A DNA stretch of 64,000 bases. It comes from Dirofilaria immitis. Its lineage: Eukaryota; Nematoda; Chromadorea; Rhabditida; Onchocercidae. The notes beneath the pieces were generated by a model. The model made no database searches. It was given only the letters and a program-made list of their open reading frames with translations, and was not told where the DNA came from. Made by a program: the position numbers and the translations under genes. Where the stretch lies: contig JAKNDB010000013.1 of assembly GCA_024305405.1 (NCBI GenBank), positions 248,001-312,000 on the forward strand, read 5' to 3'. This document shows, piece by piece, positions 13,616 through 26,000 of this stretch; position 1 is the first letter of the stretch, and every line of letters begins with the position of its first letter.

Positions 13616-16600
13616 ATGGCCAATCAATCTAACAGTTAGTTGTTTTTTATTTAAAATAAAAATTCTCTTACTTACAAAATTATTATTAATTAACTTTATA
13701 TTAGAGCTTATATCATTTTGTTAATTAATTAAATAATTAAATTTTAATTAAATATAATTGAATTGAAATAATTAAATTAATTTAATTTATTATTTCTAAA
13801 TAAAATTTTAATAAAAATCAAAAAAATATATCATAGTGGATTGGGAATATTTGCCATTAATCGATTTTGGTATTAAATTATTGAATACAATTCCATCAAA
13901 GCATCTTAATTTAGCACATTTACCAACGGAAGAAGTGGTTTGCATTTTTTATTTTTTGTTTTTTTTTTTTTAACTAATATATGTTTACTTCTTGAATTCT
14001 AAATAAATTATAAACGTATATAAGTGTATCTACGTACGTGATATAGATCATCTATTAGGAATGAAAAAAGAATAATTTTAATAAATAAACAAATCTATTT
14101 GGATTATTCAATTACATCATCAGAAAAAAAAGCATCGAAGCTTTTTTATTTTAACAACTATCAAAATTATATTTAAAGATTTCTTCTTCAACAAATTATG
14201 CCTGGATAGATTCATCATACTAGATGAGTTATTCCAAAATTGATTAATTGATTAGTTATCATAATTAGATATGATTATGATAAGTTTAGTGCAGTCAATC
14301 TAACTGATACCTAATATCTATATTCCTCGAATCGATCGAACTAGTAGTTCTCAATTTGATTTATATACGATTGCCAAAAATTATTTAGAAATTACGTTGT
14401 CGATGTTCGACTTATTATTACAATATCCATTTTGGCTGCAATTACAGTATCCGTTTTTTTCGGCTGTAACTACAGTATTCATTTTTGACTGTGATTTACA
14501 GTATCCATGTTAGATTATCTTAAATTTCAGCAGAATCTACGCATAACATATGAAGAATGGAATTTGTCTATTTCACCATTACAAATTGTTCGTGGACTTG
14601 CAGTTTTATATATATTAGCTGATGGCAAATGCAAAATTAAACTTTCCAATTTAATTTCAAAAGGTATGAAATGTAAAAGTAAGATTTCAGATAAAAATCA
14701 TATCACATATCACATCTTTTTTTGCAACGATAAAATGAAAAGGAATTAATTACTGTAAGAGATAATGTTACTGTAGAATAATTGAAAAAAGCTTATAAGA
14801 TTATAAGAGTGCAAGAATACTGAAATATGACTGCCAATATTAACCGAGATTTTTATTATAGAATAGAATGAAAAGGAACTGATTACTGTAAAGGCTGTTG
14901 TTACTGTAGACAAATAATTTGATAAAATTTGAATTGATAAAATCAACGATTTTTTTTTCTTCCATAAAAACAGCTCTTAAGTTCAACGATAGTTTTAATT
15001 GATATGAGAAAATATAATCAATTTGATCTTTTTTGTTACAGCACTTTTCGGAACAATTGAACCTCTCGGGAAAAATATACATGAAATTTTGAACGATCTT
15101 TGTATTTATTATTTGAAATCAAATGGAGCAATACAAATATACTTTGAAGAGAATCATTTGCTAACATTTGATGATGAATTAATTGAATATATTGAAAAGT
15201 ATTACGGTACAAAGGTTAGGTGACAATTACCAGTATTTTATTTTCCAATTTCATTCATTTGATTTATGATATTTTTGTTTTTTTTTCAGTCTCGAGGAAT
15301 GGAAATGACATCGTTTGATTTGGAAGAAAAATCAAGGAAGGCAGTTGTGCAAACAATGTGTTTTCAAGCAAATTCAAATGGACAAACGCTTGTAAATGAA
15401 ATGAATAAAAATATTAAGGTAATTAATTATGATAATATAAAATTGATATGATTATAATATTATTGATAAATTATTGCTTGCTATATAGTAAAGAATATAA
15501 ATTATCGATTTTTTTTTCTTGATATATTTTAATTGTTGTTGTTCTATAGGAAGCAACTTGTGGAAGCATAACATATGTGATACGTCAAGATTTATCACCC
15601 AAACAACAAACACGTTTAGCACTTGTATCTTCGTTTGATTCAACGTTTTATTGGAGGCCACGTGGTCAAATAACGGAAGTGGAAATATTTTTCTATGAAA
15701 CGTACAAAAAAAACAAATACACGTAGCGTGGTATGTATTAATTTAAGTTGATTTTTTAGAAGTTTATCCTTTAAAAGCATAATTAATTCAATATTTCAGA
15801 TAAAAGGATATCGATGTGATGGTTTTTTCGTACGTGTCTTACGAAGAATAATATACGTATCGTGGAATTAGATTCCGAAATTGAAAACTTCAAAATGTAA
15901 ATAATATTTTGGATAAAGTTTTAAAGTAAGAAATATGAAAATGATACGGATAACAAATAGCAAAAAATTAAAAAATCTCAAGAATGAAAAATCTCGAGAA
16001 ATAATCATTGTTGTTCTATGAAAATGATTAGTTAATGAAATTTCTATTTTATCCATCTTTCTCAATTTTAGGTATCTTTTTCAACCAAAAAATTATTTTC
16101 AAATAATTTTCTAAAATCATTAAATAGTAAACAATTACAATATTATATCAATCAAATAAGCCTAAAACCTGAACGAAAATCAGTAAGTCTATATTATATT
16201 GTATTTAATTTAATTTAATTAATATTTTTGAAAATTTAATAATTAAAAATAATAATTAAAAAATCAAATAAAAATTTTTATTCACGTTAAGCATTAATAA
16301 TTTATTGCTTTAATTATGATAAATTCCTAAAAACTAATATTATCAATTTTAAAATTTAAATATTTTTTAAATTCAATCTATTCAATCGATATATATAACA
16401 ATATATGGTGAAATGTAATGGTGATTTAATTTCAGGTAATAATTCCATGTTTTTCGATAAATTCACCTGTTGGTTTACGATCGGTATTTGCATCATGCAA
16501 TCCATTTTGTCATTTTATTTGTAAAAAAACATCCACAATATCCGTATCCTTGTATTGCTCGAATATTTTCATCTGATAAGGCTGAATTTGGTATGATATA

Positions 16601-19600
16601 TGGAAAGGCTGCACAAGATTATTACGGCCCATCTCATATATATCCATTATGGGATTATTATCATAAAACTAAGATGGCTGTATGTGAAAATTTTTATAAA
16701 TATGCAAATAGCTTTTTAATAAAAGTTTAGCAAATAATACATATTTGTTTAATCTTAATTATCTTTTTTGCGAATATTAAGTCAAACTTTTATCATTTTC
16801 TCTTCCCAGATTATATTTGTTGAAATTAGTCTAATGATAAAAATTATCAATTTATCAAAACTAAAATGAAAATAAAATTAACATAAAAATTTTCAATTTA
16901 TTTTCAATCAGTTAAAAATTGGACAACCAGAATTGAAGGATGAAATTGATTCTGAACTACCAGCTATAACATATGAACGACCAAGTACATTTGTTTTTTT
17001 TTATTTAAATTTTTTTTTTAACAAAATATTGGCTATAATGATGAAAGATACAACATATTGATTTTTTTCTCTCCTATCAAATGAAACATTTAATAGAATT
17101 GATAAGAAATTGTATTAAATAATAAAAAAATATAATATAGTATTTATTGTTATAGCTATGAAAGATGAATCAATCGAACATAAACAACAACAACAAATAT
17201 TTGCTATAACTGGACGAATGATGATCATTGAAGGTCAAATTGAAACTAATCGAAAGCATTATATGATCGGAATTCTTGGAGTTTGTTAAACTATATCTTT
17301 GTATGTAAAAAAGATAACGTATCAGCTCGCTTAATCATATTCATTGTTTCTTAAAAATATCAAATAAAATGATAATTAAATATAAATATATTATTTAAAC
17401 TTTTAATTTTCATATCATATTTTATCAGAAATAAAAAAGGAAATCAAATTTACAGAATGAAAACGATGATAATTTTATTTGTAAACAAATGTTAGATTCA
17501 CTTGCTAAGCCAAAAGACGAACGACAGATAAACGAAAAAGTTTGAAAAAGTATTATTAAATTTTTCTTATCAATATGTATTTTAATCAAATGATATGAAT
17601 ATCTTTTTTTTTGGAAAGCATAATCTATTGCGATCAGATCGCAATCAATAATCGTAATTAAAAAGATTCTTTCCATAATCTTTCATTAATTAAAAATCTA
17701 CGCTAAACAGATTTGAGAATATTTAAATATTTAATTTCTCAATTTAAAGTTATTCTGAACGATCGCTACCAAGTAGAATCAGTATCAGTGATGTGATGAA
17801 ACAAAGAAGACGTAATGATGTTGCTGGTAGTAGAATCCCTCAGCGGAAGAAATCATCATCATCGCAATTAATCAAAAACCAATAAGAATTCATAAGGATA
17901 TCATACGAGAAACAAAATTACCTCAACAAGACCGCTCAATAAAGTAAATAGAACTGAAATAGAATTTTGTACTAAATTTAATCTTTAGGATTTTGTTCGT
18001 ATTTAATTATAGGTTGATAAATAGTCGAGTAATTGATATAAAACTATTCTCATATATCATATATTAATCCGTGATATAATATACTCTTTGAATAATTCCT
18101 CGTCGAGAATTCTTGTTTTATTTTTTGTAATGATATGACTATTTCCAGAATTCCATAAACTTAAATATTGCATACAATATTTTATAGAAAGTTTCAAAAC
18201 TCCAGAATATATGATTATTTGAAATCAAAAGTTATGTTATTTTCGATGAATTTATTTTATTTTTATTGTTATCATATTTAGAAAGTCTTCTGTAATCAAA
18301 AAGCATCTATTGATGAAACTATCAGGAATCTGACACGAGAAGGTTCAACTAAATCATCGACAGGGAAATCTTCTAGAACTATTCGACAAGTTGTTAAAAA
18401 GATAAAAAGAGCAAAATGATGATAGAAAAGATTGTGATAACAAAACACAATCATCAATATCATCTAAACATTCGGTGAATTTTGTTATTAAGATGATGCA
18501 AAATAATTAATCAGAATTTTCCTTTATCTAGGTTGATTATTTAGAAATTCTATCTTATCTTTGTCAGTAATTCATAAATAGTCTTATGAATAATAATGGT
18601 TATCTGTTTTATTATAGTTTTTATATAAAAATTAACGAAGGTAAAAAAAAGAAACAAGAAATGTTGTTTATAAAAGATTAAATAAAACTGAAAACAATGA
18701 TAGGTCAGTTAATCTAAATAAAAAAAAAGGTCAAAACAAAAAGTTAAATTGCAATCAAATATAAATATAAACAAAATGAAATTCCCATATTGTTAATAAA
18801 AATAAAAATAATTTTATATTTTTAGCAACGTTTTGCAGCAGGCGGAGAAACTAAAAAGCAAAATTTAGAAGTAAAATTTTTTTAAATTTTAATTTTATAT
18901 ATAAACTTTTAAAACGTGTGATTCTTTTCGTCATTTTTATTTTAATAAATAGGAGGAAATAAAATAAAATATCATAAAATTGATTAAATGATATTAATAA
19001 TAATGATAACAATAGTAATAACAATGATTTTTTCATCATTTTTTATTTTAACAAATAGGAGGAAATAAGATAAGATATCATAAAATTGATTAAATGATAT
19101 TAATAATAATGATAATAATAGTAATGATAATGATTTTTTCATCATCTTTTATTTCAATCTTTATTTTAAACGATATTAATAATAATGATCATCTTTATTT
19201 TAAATGATATTAATAATGATGACAATGTTAATGATAATTATAATTATTATTAATGATAGTTTTAACTGATTAAAAATTATCAAATCATTTGTTAGTATAA
19301 AAGTTATTTATATATGTATAGTTCATTTTTTCACTCATTCGTTTTTCATAAATTAATTTTAATATTATAACAAATATTTCAACCTTTATGAGAATATTCA
19401 GTTTAACTCTCCCTCACTTTCCCCGTTTTTGCTCTTATCATTATGCATTTGAATACCAGAAATCCCGGTATTTCTTGATCTTTCAACATTATCAAGTACT
19501 ATTATCATCGTTTCAATTACAGTGATATTTGAATTATCAGTTATTTCAATTATTAAATATAAATTTCTGTTTTTAATTTATATTTTAATTTACAGTCAAT

Positions 19601-20774
19601 TACTATACAAATTTCAAATGAAAAAACAATTGGAACTTTAAAAGAGGCAACTTTACAAAGTATAATTTTTTCAATAATTTCATTTAAAATTTTTGTTAAA
19701 TATATTTGATCAATCGATCCATTCCGTTCATTTAATCTAATATTTTTCCTTTCTTTCAAAATTAAAATTAGTCTAATTTTCCGATATTTTGTTTGTTTTT
19801 TTTCAAATAGAAAAACAATCAATGCTTCATCTTATGAAGAAACCTAAAATATCACTTGCTGATAAAAAGATACTATAATGGTAGAACATGATGAAGCACC
19901 TGGTACCAATGCATATTTTATGCCAAAAGAAAGCCAAATCAAAAGTATGTGTATAACATATAGAAAATTAGGCACATTAAAATTATTAGCTAATATTGAA
20001 ATTTTATTGTTCAAAAAAAGAAAAATATCGATTGAATCGAAATTTTATCAATCAAAAATAGCTATTAGCTAAAAACTAAACAAACATTCATTTATCAATG
20101 ATCATTTGAAAATAATCTTTAATTGATAGATACTATGCATATGCTAAATTGATTAGCTAAAAGATAGCTTATCAATAGATGATCAATATGCAATGCATAT
20201 ATATGATAATTTATTGATAAATAATCAATTTAAAAATAAATATATATGATAGTAATTTATTTATAAAATAATTTAATTTGAAAGTATTTCGTTTAATTTA
20301 AAATGAAAGAAAAATTTTGAATGATAAAATAATCAAATATGGAAAAGAAATTTAAACAAATTAAATGATCTTTTTAGATATCGAAGCAGATATCATTTTT
20401 GATACACCATTTCTTTATATGATTGTTAGTAGATCTGAAACAGGACGATTATTTGTTGTAAGCATTGGACGATTTGTTAGTTTTATCTTCTTCTTCTTCT
20501 TTTTAATTTTAATTTTAAATTTTAATATACAAATTCAATGTGAAGTAAAAGTTTGATGTTTATATTAAAATTATTATTATTATTTATTTTATCAATCATT
20601 TATTGATTAAAATATTTAAATTATCATGATGCATTGCAGACAAATATACAAGAAATAAATCCACCAGAAAATATGCATAATATAGATATACCAATAATAA
20701 CAATCGATGATAATGATAACAGAAATATCAATGATCATATTAATAGAAATATATTTCCGGATGTTTCGAAGTAA
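13616..20774 (+). CDS. Divergent serpin with a large insertion and C-terminal tail
   Basis: The start ATG at 13616 opens a 19-base exon, MANQSN, that splices in phase to 13837. No signal peptide is seen, so the protein is probably intracellular. Serpin landmarks in order: IDFGIKLLNTIP (helix A), NLSISPLQIVRGLAVLYIL (strand 6B and helix B, exon from 14531), exons 15042-15213 and 15290-15418, then from 15550 TRLALVSSFDSTFYW (the usual LVNAIYFKG..W segment), IRIVELDSEIENFKM, and LFQPKK with QLQYYIN near 16080-16190. Far downstream come TIGTLKEATLQ (19596), ISLADKK and hinge VEHDEAPGTNAYFMP (19811-19950), and FDTPFLYMIVSRSETGRL ending SIGRF (20375-20485). A further exon, 20641-20774, adds about 45 Asn/Asp/Ile-rich residues after the normal serpin end. 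Frame breaks occur in A or T runs near 15705, 15823, 16087 and 19864, each needing one added base. The exact exon set between 16430 and 18870 is unresolved. Confidence 0.72.
14415..14512 (+). repeat. Degenerate 30 bp repeat carrying TACAGTAT, before a serpin exon
   Basis: Three to four copies of a phrase like GCTGTAATTACAGTATCC follow each other and end just before the true acceptor of the exon at 14531. Each copy offers an acceptor-like TTACAG or CTACAG. Confidence 0.65.
16430..18870 (+). other. Low-complexity coding-like insertion within the serpin gene
   Basis: Between serpin strand-5A-like sequence (IIPCFSINSPVGLRSV at 16440) and the later serpin exons lie open segments that are not recognisable serpin. 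One ends in a good donor at 16680 (contains YGPSHIYPLWDYYHKTKMA). Others encode EHKQQQQIFAITGRMM (17160), NFICKQMLDSLAKPKDE (17460), RRRNDVAGSRIPQRKKSSSS (17805) and GSTKSSTGKSSRTIRQVVK (18340). They are basic, Ser- and Gln-rich, and flanked by plausible splice sites. Some need a one-base correction to stay open. They may be a disordered insert of one protein, or remains of something else placed in a serpin intron. Confidence 0.45.
18960..19250. repeat. Duplicated ATAATGATAA-rich intronic segments
   Basis: A segment containing AGGAGGAAATAA, then GATTAAATGATATTAATAAT, then TTTTTTCATCAT is present twice (from about 18950 and 19058), with a weaker third copy near 19150-19225. Confidence 0.7.
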
Positions 20775-22029
20775 TTGATAAATCTCGCTTAATCAAATGC
20801 ATTATCAAATATGATGAATATGAAGTATTTCAAAAATTTCAAAAAACACAAAAGATATGGGAAAAATTGGAAATAAAAAATTGGAAATGAAATTTAATAT
20901 TTAAATTCATTGTGATTGAAATAAATTCTTATCATTTACTGATAATAGCTAAATCCTTCGTTAATTGTTTGTTATTGTTTTTTATCATTCCATTTGTTTA
21001 TTTTCTTCCCTTTCAATTTCAGTAATAATTTTATTTATAATCGATGTTCGATTTTAAAATTATCATTTTTTTAATTCAATATATTAAAGATAATTTTAAC
21101 AATGATAAAAAGAAATGAATTACGATAAATCATTATTTTGAGTTTTCATGAACTATTGTTAAAGTATCAAACTTTTCATTTATTCAATATTCGATAATCA
21201 AAGTTTATCAGCAAGAAATTATGTTAAAATAGAAATGTCTAACCAAATTTGAAGCACAGTAAAATCTGTTATCAATTACAAAAATTATTAATTACAAAAA
21301 ATAATTTCTCATCTATTTGGGATTGATTAATTCAATTATTAATGATAAATTAAAATAATATAAAAGAAAAGATACAGAAAAATGATCAAAATATAAAAGG
21401 TAAACGGAAAAATAAAGAAATCAGAGAAAAAATGACTTCTCATCTCATAGAGACAATCGAGCAGACTGTAAAAGTTACAGTATCCGAATGAGAATGAAAA
21501 ATACGATATGGGAGATTATGGTAGATTACTACTGTACGCTTGAGAACATGTGTTTAATGAGACTTATCATCTCACTAATTATTAATAACGTTTTAGGCTT
21601 CTTATAAATTACGATATAAATGCTACGAATAATTTAATATTTTCATGATTATAATTTTCTTATGATATTCATAAAAGAATACTACTGTATGTTTGAAAAT
21701 TCTAAACAGCACATATTTAATAAAATCTATCATTTATCTTTATTTGTATTAATAAAAATGATCATTAAATAATAATTTGAGATTCCTACAATTATATTAA
21801 TATAAGTGTAAGCAATGATATGATATTTTTATGATTATGGTATAAATATTATTGGAACGCTTATAATTATGGTATAAATGTTACCTTTAAGATTACAGTA
21901 TGAATGCTAATATTGTTAATTAGAAATTAAGATATAGAATAGAATAAGGAAAAAATAATTTATCTAATGGGTCAAAGTTTATTTTATCTCTCCAGAGAGA
22001 TACGATGTACTAGCGTTATTTCATAGCGC

Positions 22030-22077
22030 GTCGAAATTTGGGCGGTGTGGTTTGTTTGGTTTCGTACGAATTTCGAC
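22030..22077. promoter_or_regulatory. GC-richer element with a 9 bp inverted repeat
   Basis: GTCGAAATT at 22030-22038 is matched by its reverse complement AATTTCGAC at 22069-22077, with a 30-base loop that contains TTGGGCGGTGTGG. The surroundings (GCGCG, CGTACG) are far richer in CpG than the rest of the window. It could be part of a promoter or a hairpin in a 5' untranslated region. Confidence 0.4.
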
Positions 22078-22137
22078 AAATTGTTAGCCGAGAATGAGCT
22101 CAAGGTGGTGGTGGGTCAAATTAGCTGGTTAAGTCAG

Positions 22138-22428
22138 TTAGTTTGGTAGTCGAATGAACTCTCGGAAGAGGTTGAGTAATTTTAAGGATGCAATGAATTT
22201 CGGTTGAAATTCTGTCTTCAAATATCCGGTTGAAAATGTGTGATTTTCAATCTTTTCGGAAGTTCCAGTTTTTTTGCCCATAAATTGTCCATTACAACCT
22301 TTCGCCCATTTGCATGATTTACTAGGTTGCAGTTCTAAAAGAAATTGAATAAGCAGTAGGTATAGATAAGATATGAATTGATAAAACATAAATAGAAGTG
22401 TAGGCAATATCGATTCCAGTGCAAGCAA
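22138..22428 (-). CDS. Doubtful small secreted or neuropeptide-like ORF
   Basis: A 96-codon minus-strand frame begins with a long hydrophobic stretch that could serve as a signal peptide, followed by SKSCKWAKGCNGQFMGKKTG. The two Cys five residues apart, followed by Gly-Lys-Lys, look like a cyclic amidated peptide precursor. However, the hydrophobic part also resembles an intron end (TTTCTTTTAG precedes the Cys region), and I know no family that matches. It would be transcribed divergently from exportin-7. Confidence 0.25.
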   Translation of the reverse strand: MLALESILPTLLFMFYQFISYLYLLLIQFLLELQPSKSCKWAKGCNGQFMGKKTGTSEKIENHTFSTGYLKTEFQPKFIASLKLLNLFREFIRLPN

Positions 22429-23023
22429 TTATTTGTGGTAATATTAATAAAAAGATTATCATAGCATTGATAACAATTACTTCTAGAACAAAAAACAGCT
22501 CTCTTCTATTAGGGAATTCTTTTCAAAAAAAAACTTTTGTACCATTATGCAATTAGGTTTAACTATGGCCTTTCGAACGTTCTGCTTCTTCGTTTTTTAA
22601 ATTCAGGATTGCAAAAGAAAGGAATGATTAGTTTACAAATGTGGTACTTAGTAGTGGCTTTGTTTCATTTGTATATGGAATGGTGAAAAGAGTTATAAGT
22701 AGTTATTGTTTTTGAAATCAAAATGGAAATGAAAAATTATGTAAGATTATGCATAGGTGAAGCAGAAAAAATCTTAAGCGTGTGAAATATGTGAAAGAGA
22801 CGACGTTATGTATTTAAGTATAAGTAAAATTGACACAATTGCATGAAATTAAGAGAAAACTGATATATAAAAATGGGAAGTTATGCTTGAAATAATTTTT
22901 TCTAATAATTTTTATCACTCAACTTTAGGGATTTCCAATTTCTTTCTTATCAAACAATATTCATCCAACGATTTTCATAAGGATCACACGTCAGAAAAGT
23001 GAAATTTGCCACGATTGGGCACG

Positions 23024-26000
23024 ATGGATACTGAAATACGGGTATCTTTATTACTGTTAAATTTCTAAATGATCATAATTCAATGAAATCCAATTTGTAA
23101 TATGAAACGTTTTATTTTTTCCTTATTTGCCTATAATAATAGCTTTATAATAGATTTCTATAAAAATAGAATTGTAGAAAGGATAGATTTTGTTAAAGAA
23201 GAATTTATGCAGGAGTTGAACTTTTTTTTAAAAGAGCATATTTGCCTTCACTTGATTATAGGTAAAAATATCCAGATATTTGGTTTGGTTAGAATTGTGT
23301 TTATCTAAGAGCTGTATTTATCTAAAAATTTTTCGAAAAAATAAAAACTTCAGTTTTTTTCCTTGAGACATTTGTCTGCAATAGCTTGTTTCGTTTTTAA
23401 TAGAAAGTGGATATTTATAGGCATTGGACAATTTGTGTAAAGTTTTGTATGAAAGTATTGATGGTACGCGAAGACTTCAAGCAGAACAGAATTTAGCCGA
23501 ACTGACGTCATCGCCTGATTGCTTGAGGCGATGTATGTTACTTCTTCAAAGTGGAACTGTATGTTATTTTTGTGTTAATTCCTAAATAGATTTATGAAAT
23601 AAAAGTGTTAGCTGAATTTCTATGTTTCCTAAAAAACAAAAAGTTTTTTTTCTTGCAGGAAAACATATTTGACAAAGAAAGGAATTCGAGATAAAGTTAA
23701 ACATATAATTTTTAGTCTTTTCCTTAACATCCTTTTATATTGAGTTTTTATTTTTCCATATTTTAAAGATTTATATAGATTATTTTTGCAGCGAATTCCT
23801 TAATTTGCATGTTCATTAGATGTGAATAAAGGATGTGACTGACTTTACTTATTGTTATATCAGTGCGCCATTTATTTCTTCCTTAGTTTATTAATTTCTT
23901 ATAAATGTCATAAAGATTAAAATTTTTAAATTCAACATTTCAGGCCCCATTCGCTCATATGGTTGCAAGCAATACATTGATGAAATTACTTAGCTCAAAG
24001 ATTGGTGTATCTTTACAGCAGCGATTAGAATTAAGTATGTTTTCATTGAGATGATTTGGAAAAGATTTTTCTGAAATATTGTCAGCTAAGGATTCTGAAT
24101 CAAAATATTGTAAGCTAAAGATGATAGTGTTTATGAAAATTGGAAATTAAATAAATGTAATGATTTAACATTTGCACTGGAAGAAACCATTCCGAGAACT
24201 TAACTAATCAATTATGTGTTGCACTTAATTGAAACTTTTCTAGGCAGTAGATGAACAAAACAAAAATACCGGAAGAAGTAGATGAAGCATTATGAATAGA
24301 AATTAGATTCTAAATGCTTGGCTTTCTTAAAATTTTTCACTATATCTTTTCGACTTTAAATGATTACTATCTCTACTACTTTTATCGTATTGCAATCAGA
24401 GTTTTAGGTTAGGTCTCTTTGGAAAAATCAATGGATGTTTTAATCTAATGTTTTTAAATTGAAGAAAATCTATTGTCCTTCTAACCGTACCAATTATTTT
24501 ACGATAATTTATATTTTAGATACATATTTACTTCATTATCTGGATGAACGATCAGCAGCATTGCCACCATTTGTACTTTCCTCTTTATACCAACTATTTG
24601 CCAGAATAACGAAACTCGGTTGGCATGATTATGATTTGGAGAGTCAAACTTTTCCGTTCCGTGAACCAGTTTCTACAATCATCAAACTTGCAGAAGTAAG
24701 CATAAGATCGTTTTTTCTCATGTACTTACTAATTAAGGGTTTTCAGTTTTTTATTTCTATTAATTAAAAGAGAAAATCTGTTTATCATTCATTGAGAAGG
24801 ATATGAATTGGATTATTTGTTTAAACTGTTCTGAATTTTTTTTAGTTGAACACATTCTGTTTGAAAAAAATTCTCGTCTTTTAGAAAAATTCGGATAAAG
24901 GTCCATTGGCCGTGCAGTTATTGGCAATGTTGGTATCAGACGTTAATTCGGTGATTTTAACAAAATATCGTTGCGAATTTTTCTCTTTTTCTAACTTTCA
25001 TGATCGCAGTGTTAGAAAGAATTATTGTGATTTTTTTTTAATCAACGAGAGGTAATCTTTTGAAATATTCATTTTCAGGCCATTGGTTTTGAAACTGTCA
25101 CAAAGCAGCGAAAGACTGCATCAAGTTTCCGTGATGGGTATTTGTTCGACATTTTTGGATTAGCAACATCAATGCTTCGAAAGATTGTGAGTAGTGGTAG
25201 GATAGATGAAAGAGAAGTATGTAATTGCTGAATTAAATGCTACCAAACAAGTTTTTAGTGATCTAAAAACGACTTAATCTTTATAGCTTAGTATCACAGT
25301 TTTACGTAGATATACGGCTATTATTGTAACGAATCGATAGCGATATAAGCATAAATGAATTGTACTGTGCCGTGAATTACTTTTTTAATGCTTTTGTTAA
25401 TCTAGTCTATTTTCTAACCTTGAAAAAGTAATTAACTGTTCGTTGGATCTTGAAACTGCGGAAAGGCTATTTTGTTTTTCTTTTTAGCTTTCAACAGTCA
25501 GCAGTTTACTACAACTTTCTCTAAATTGCCTTTCTTTTGATTTTATCGGCAGCTTAGCAGACGAAACAAATGACGATAATGCAACCGTCCAAGTACCGAC
25601 ATTGTGGAGGCTAGGTTGTTTTTCTGCATTTGATTGACATTGAAAAAATTAATTATTTTTAAGTCAATTAAGATTTTTAGGATTACTTCAAGTTTTAGGA
25701 TATAGGGCACGATTATTAGAAATGTTAATATCTTTTCTCATTTTATCACTTAAACTTATCTTGAAGGTTAGTTAAGTATCGCTGTTTTCAAATAAGTGTT
25801 GTTTGCTTCAAAAAAATATGTGAAATAATATAACCGTATTGAAAGATTAAACAAGGAGTTATTCTCTATTTTAGCATTTACCGATGGCGAATTAATAATG
25901 ATGTTTTTTCGTTTGTATAATGAATTACCTATTGAATTGACGACACGCGTGTTGCAAAACATTGTTCAGCTGAGCTCTCTCAGACGAACATTATTCTCAA

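Larger units (their letters stand above)
20775..23023. other. Spacer upstream of exportin-7
   Basis: The first 1.2 kb is AT-rich and repeats TTACAGTA/TACTGTA words (21470-21900). From about 21990 the sequence is richer in G and C, as expected for the promoter and 5' untranslated region of the exportin-7 gene. No tRNA or conserved exon was seen. Confidence 0.55.

Noticed and set aside
13616..20774. Serpin as a dead pseudogene because of its frame breaks
   Set aside because: The same type of break occurs in clearly essential genes of the window, and splice phases remain intact, so the breaks alone are not evidence of decay.
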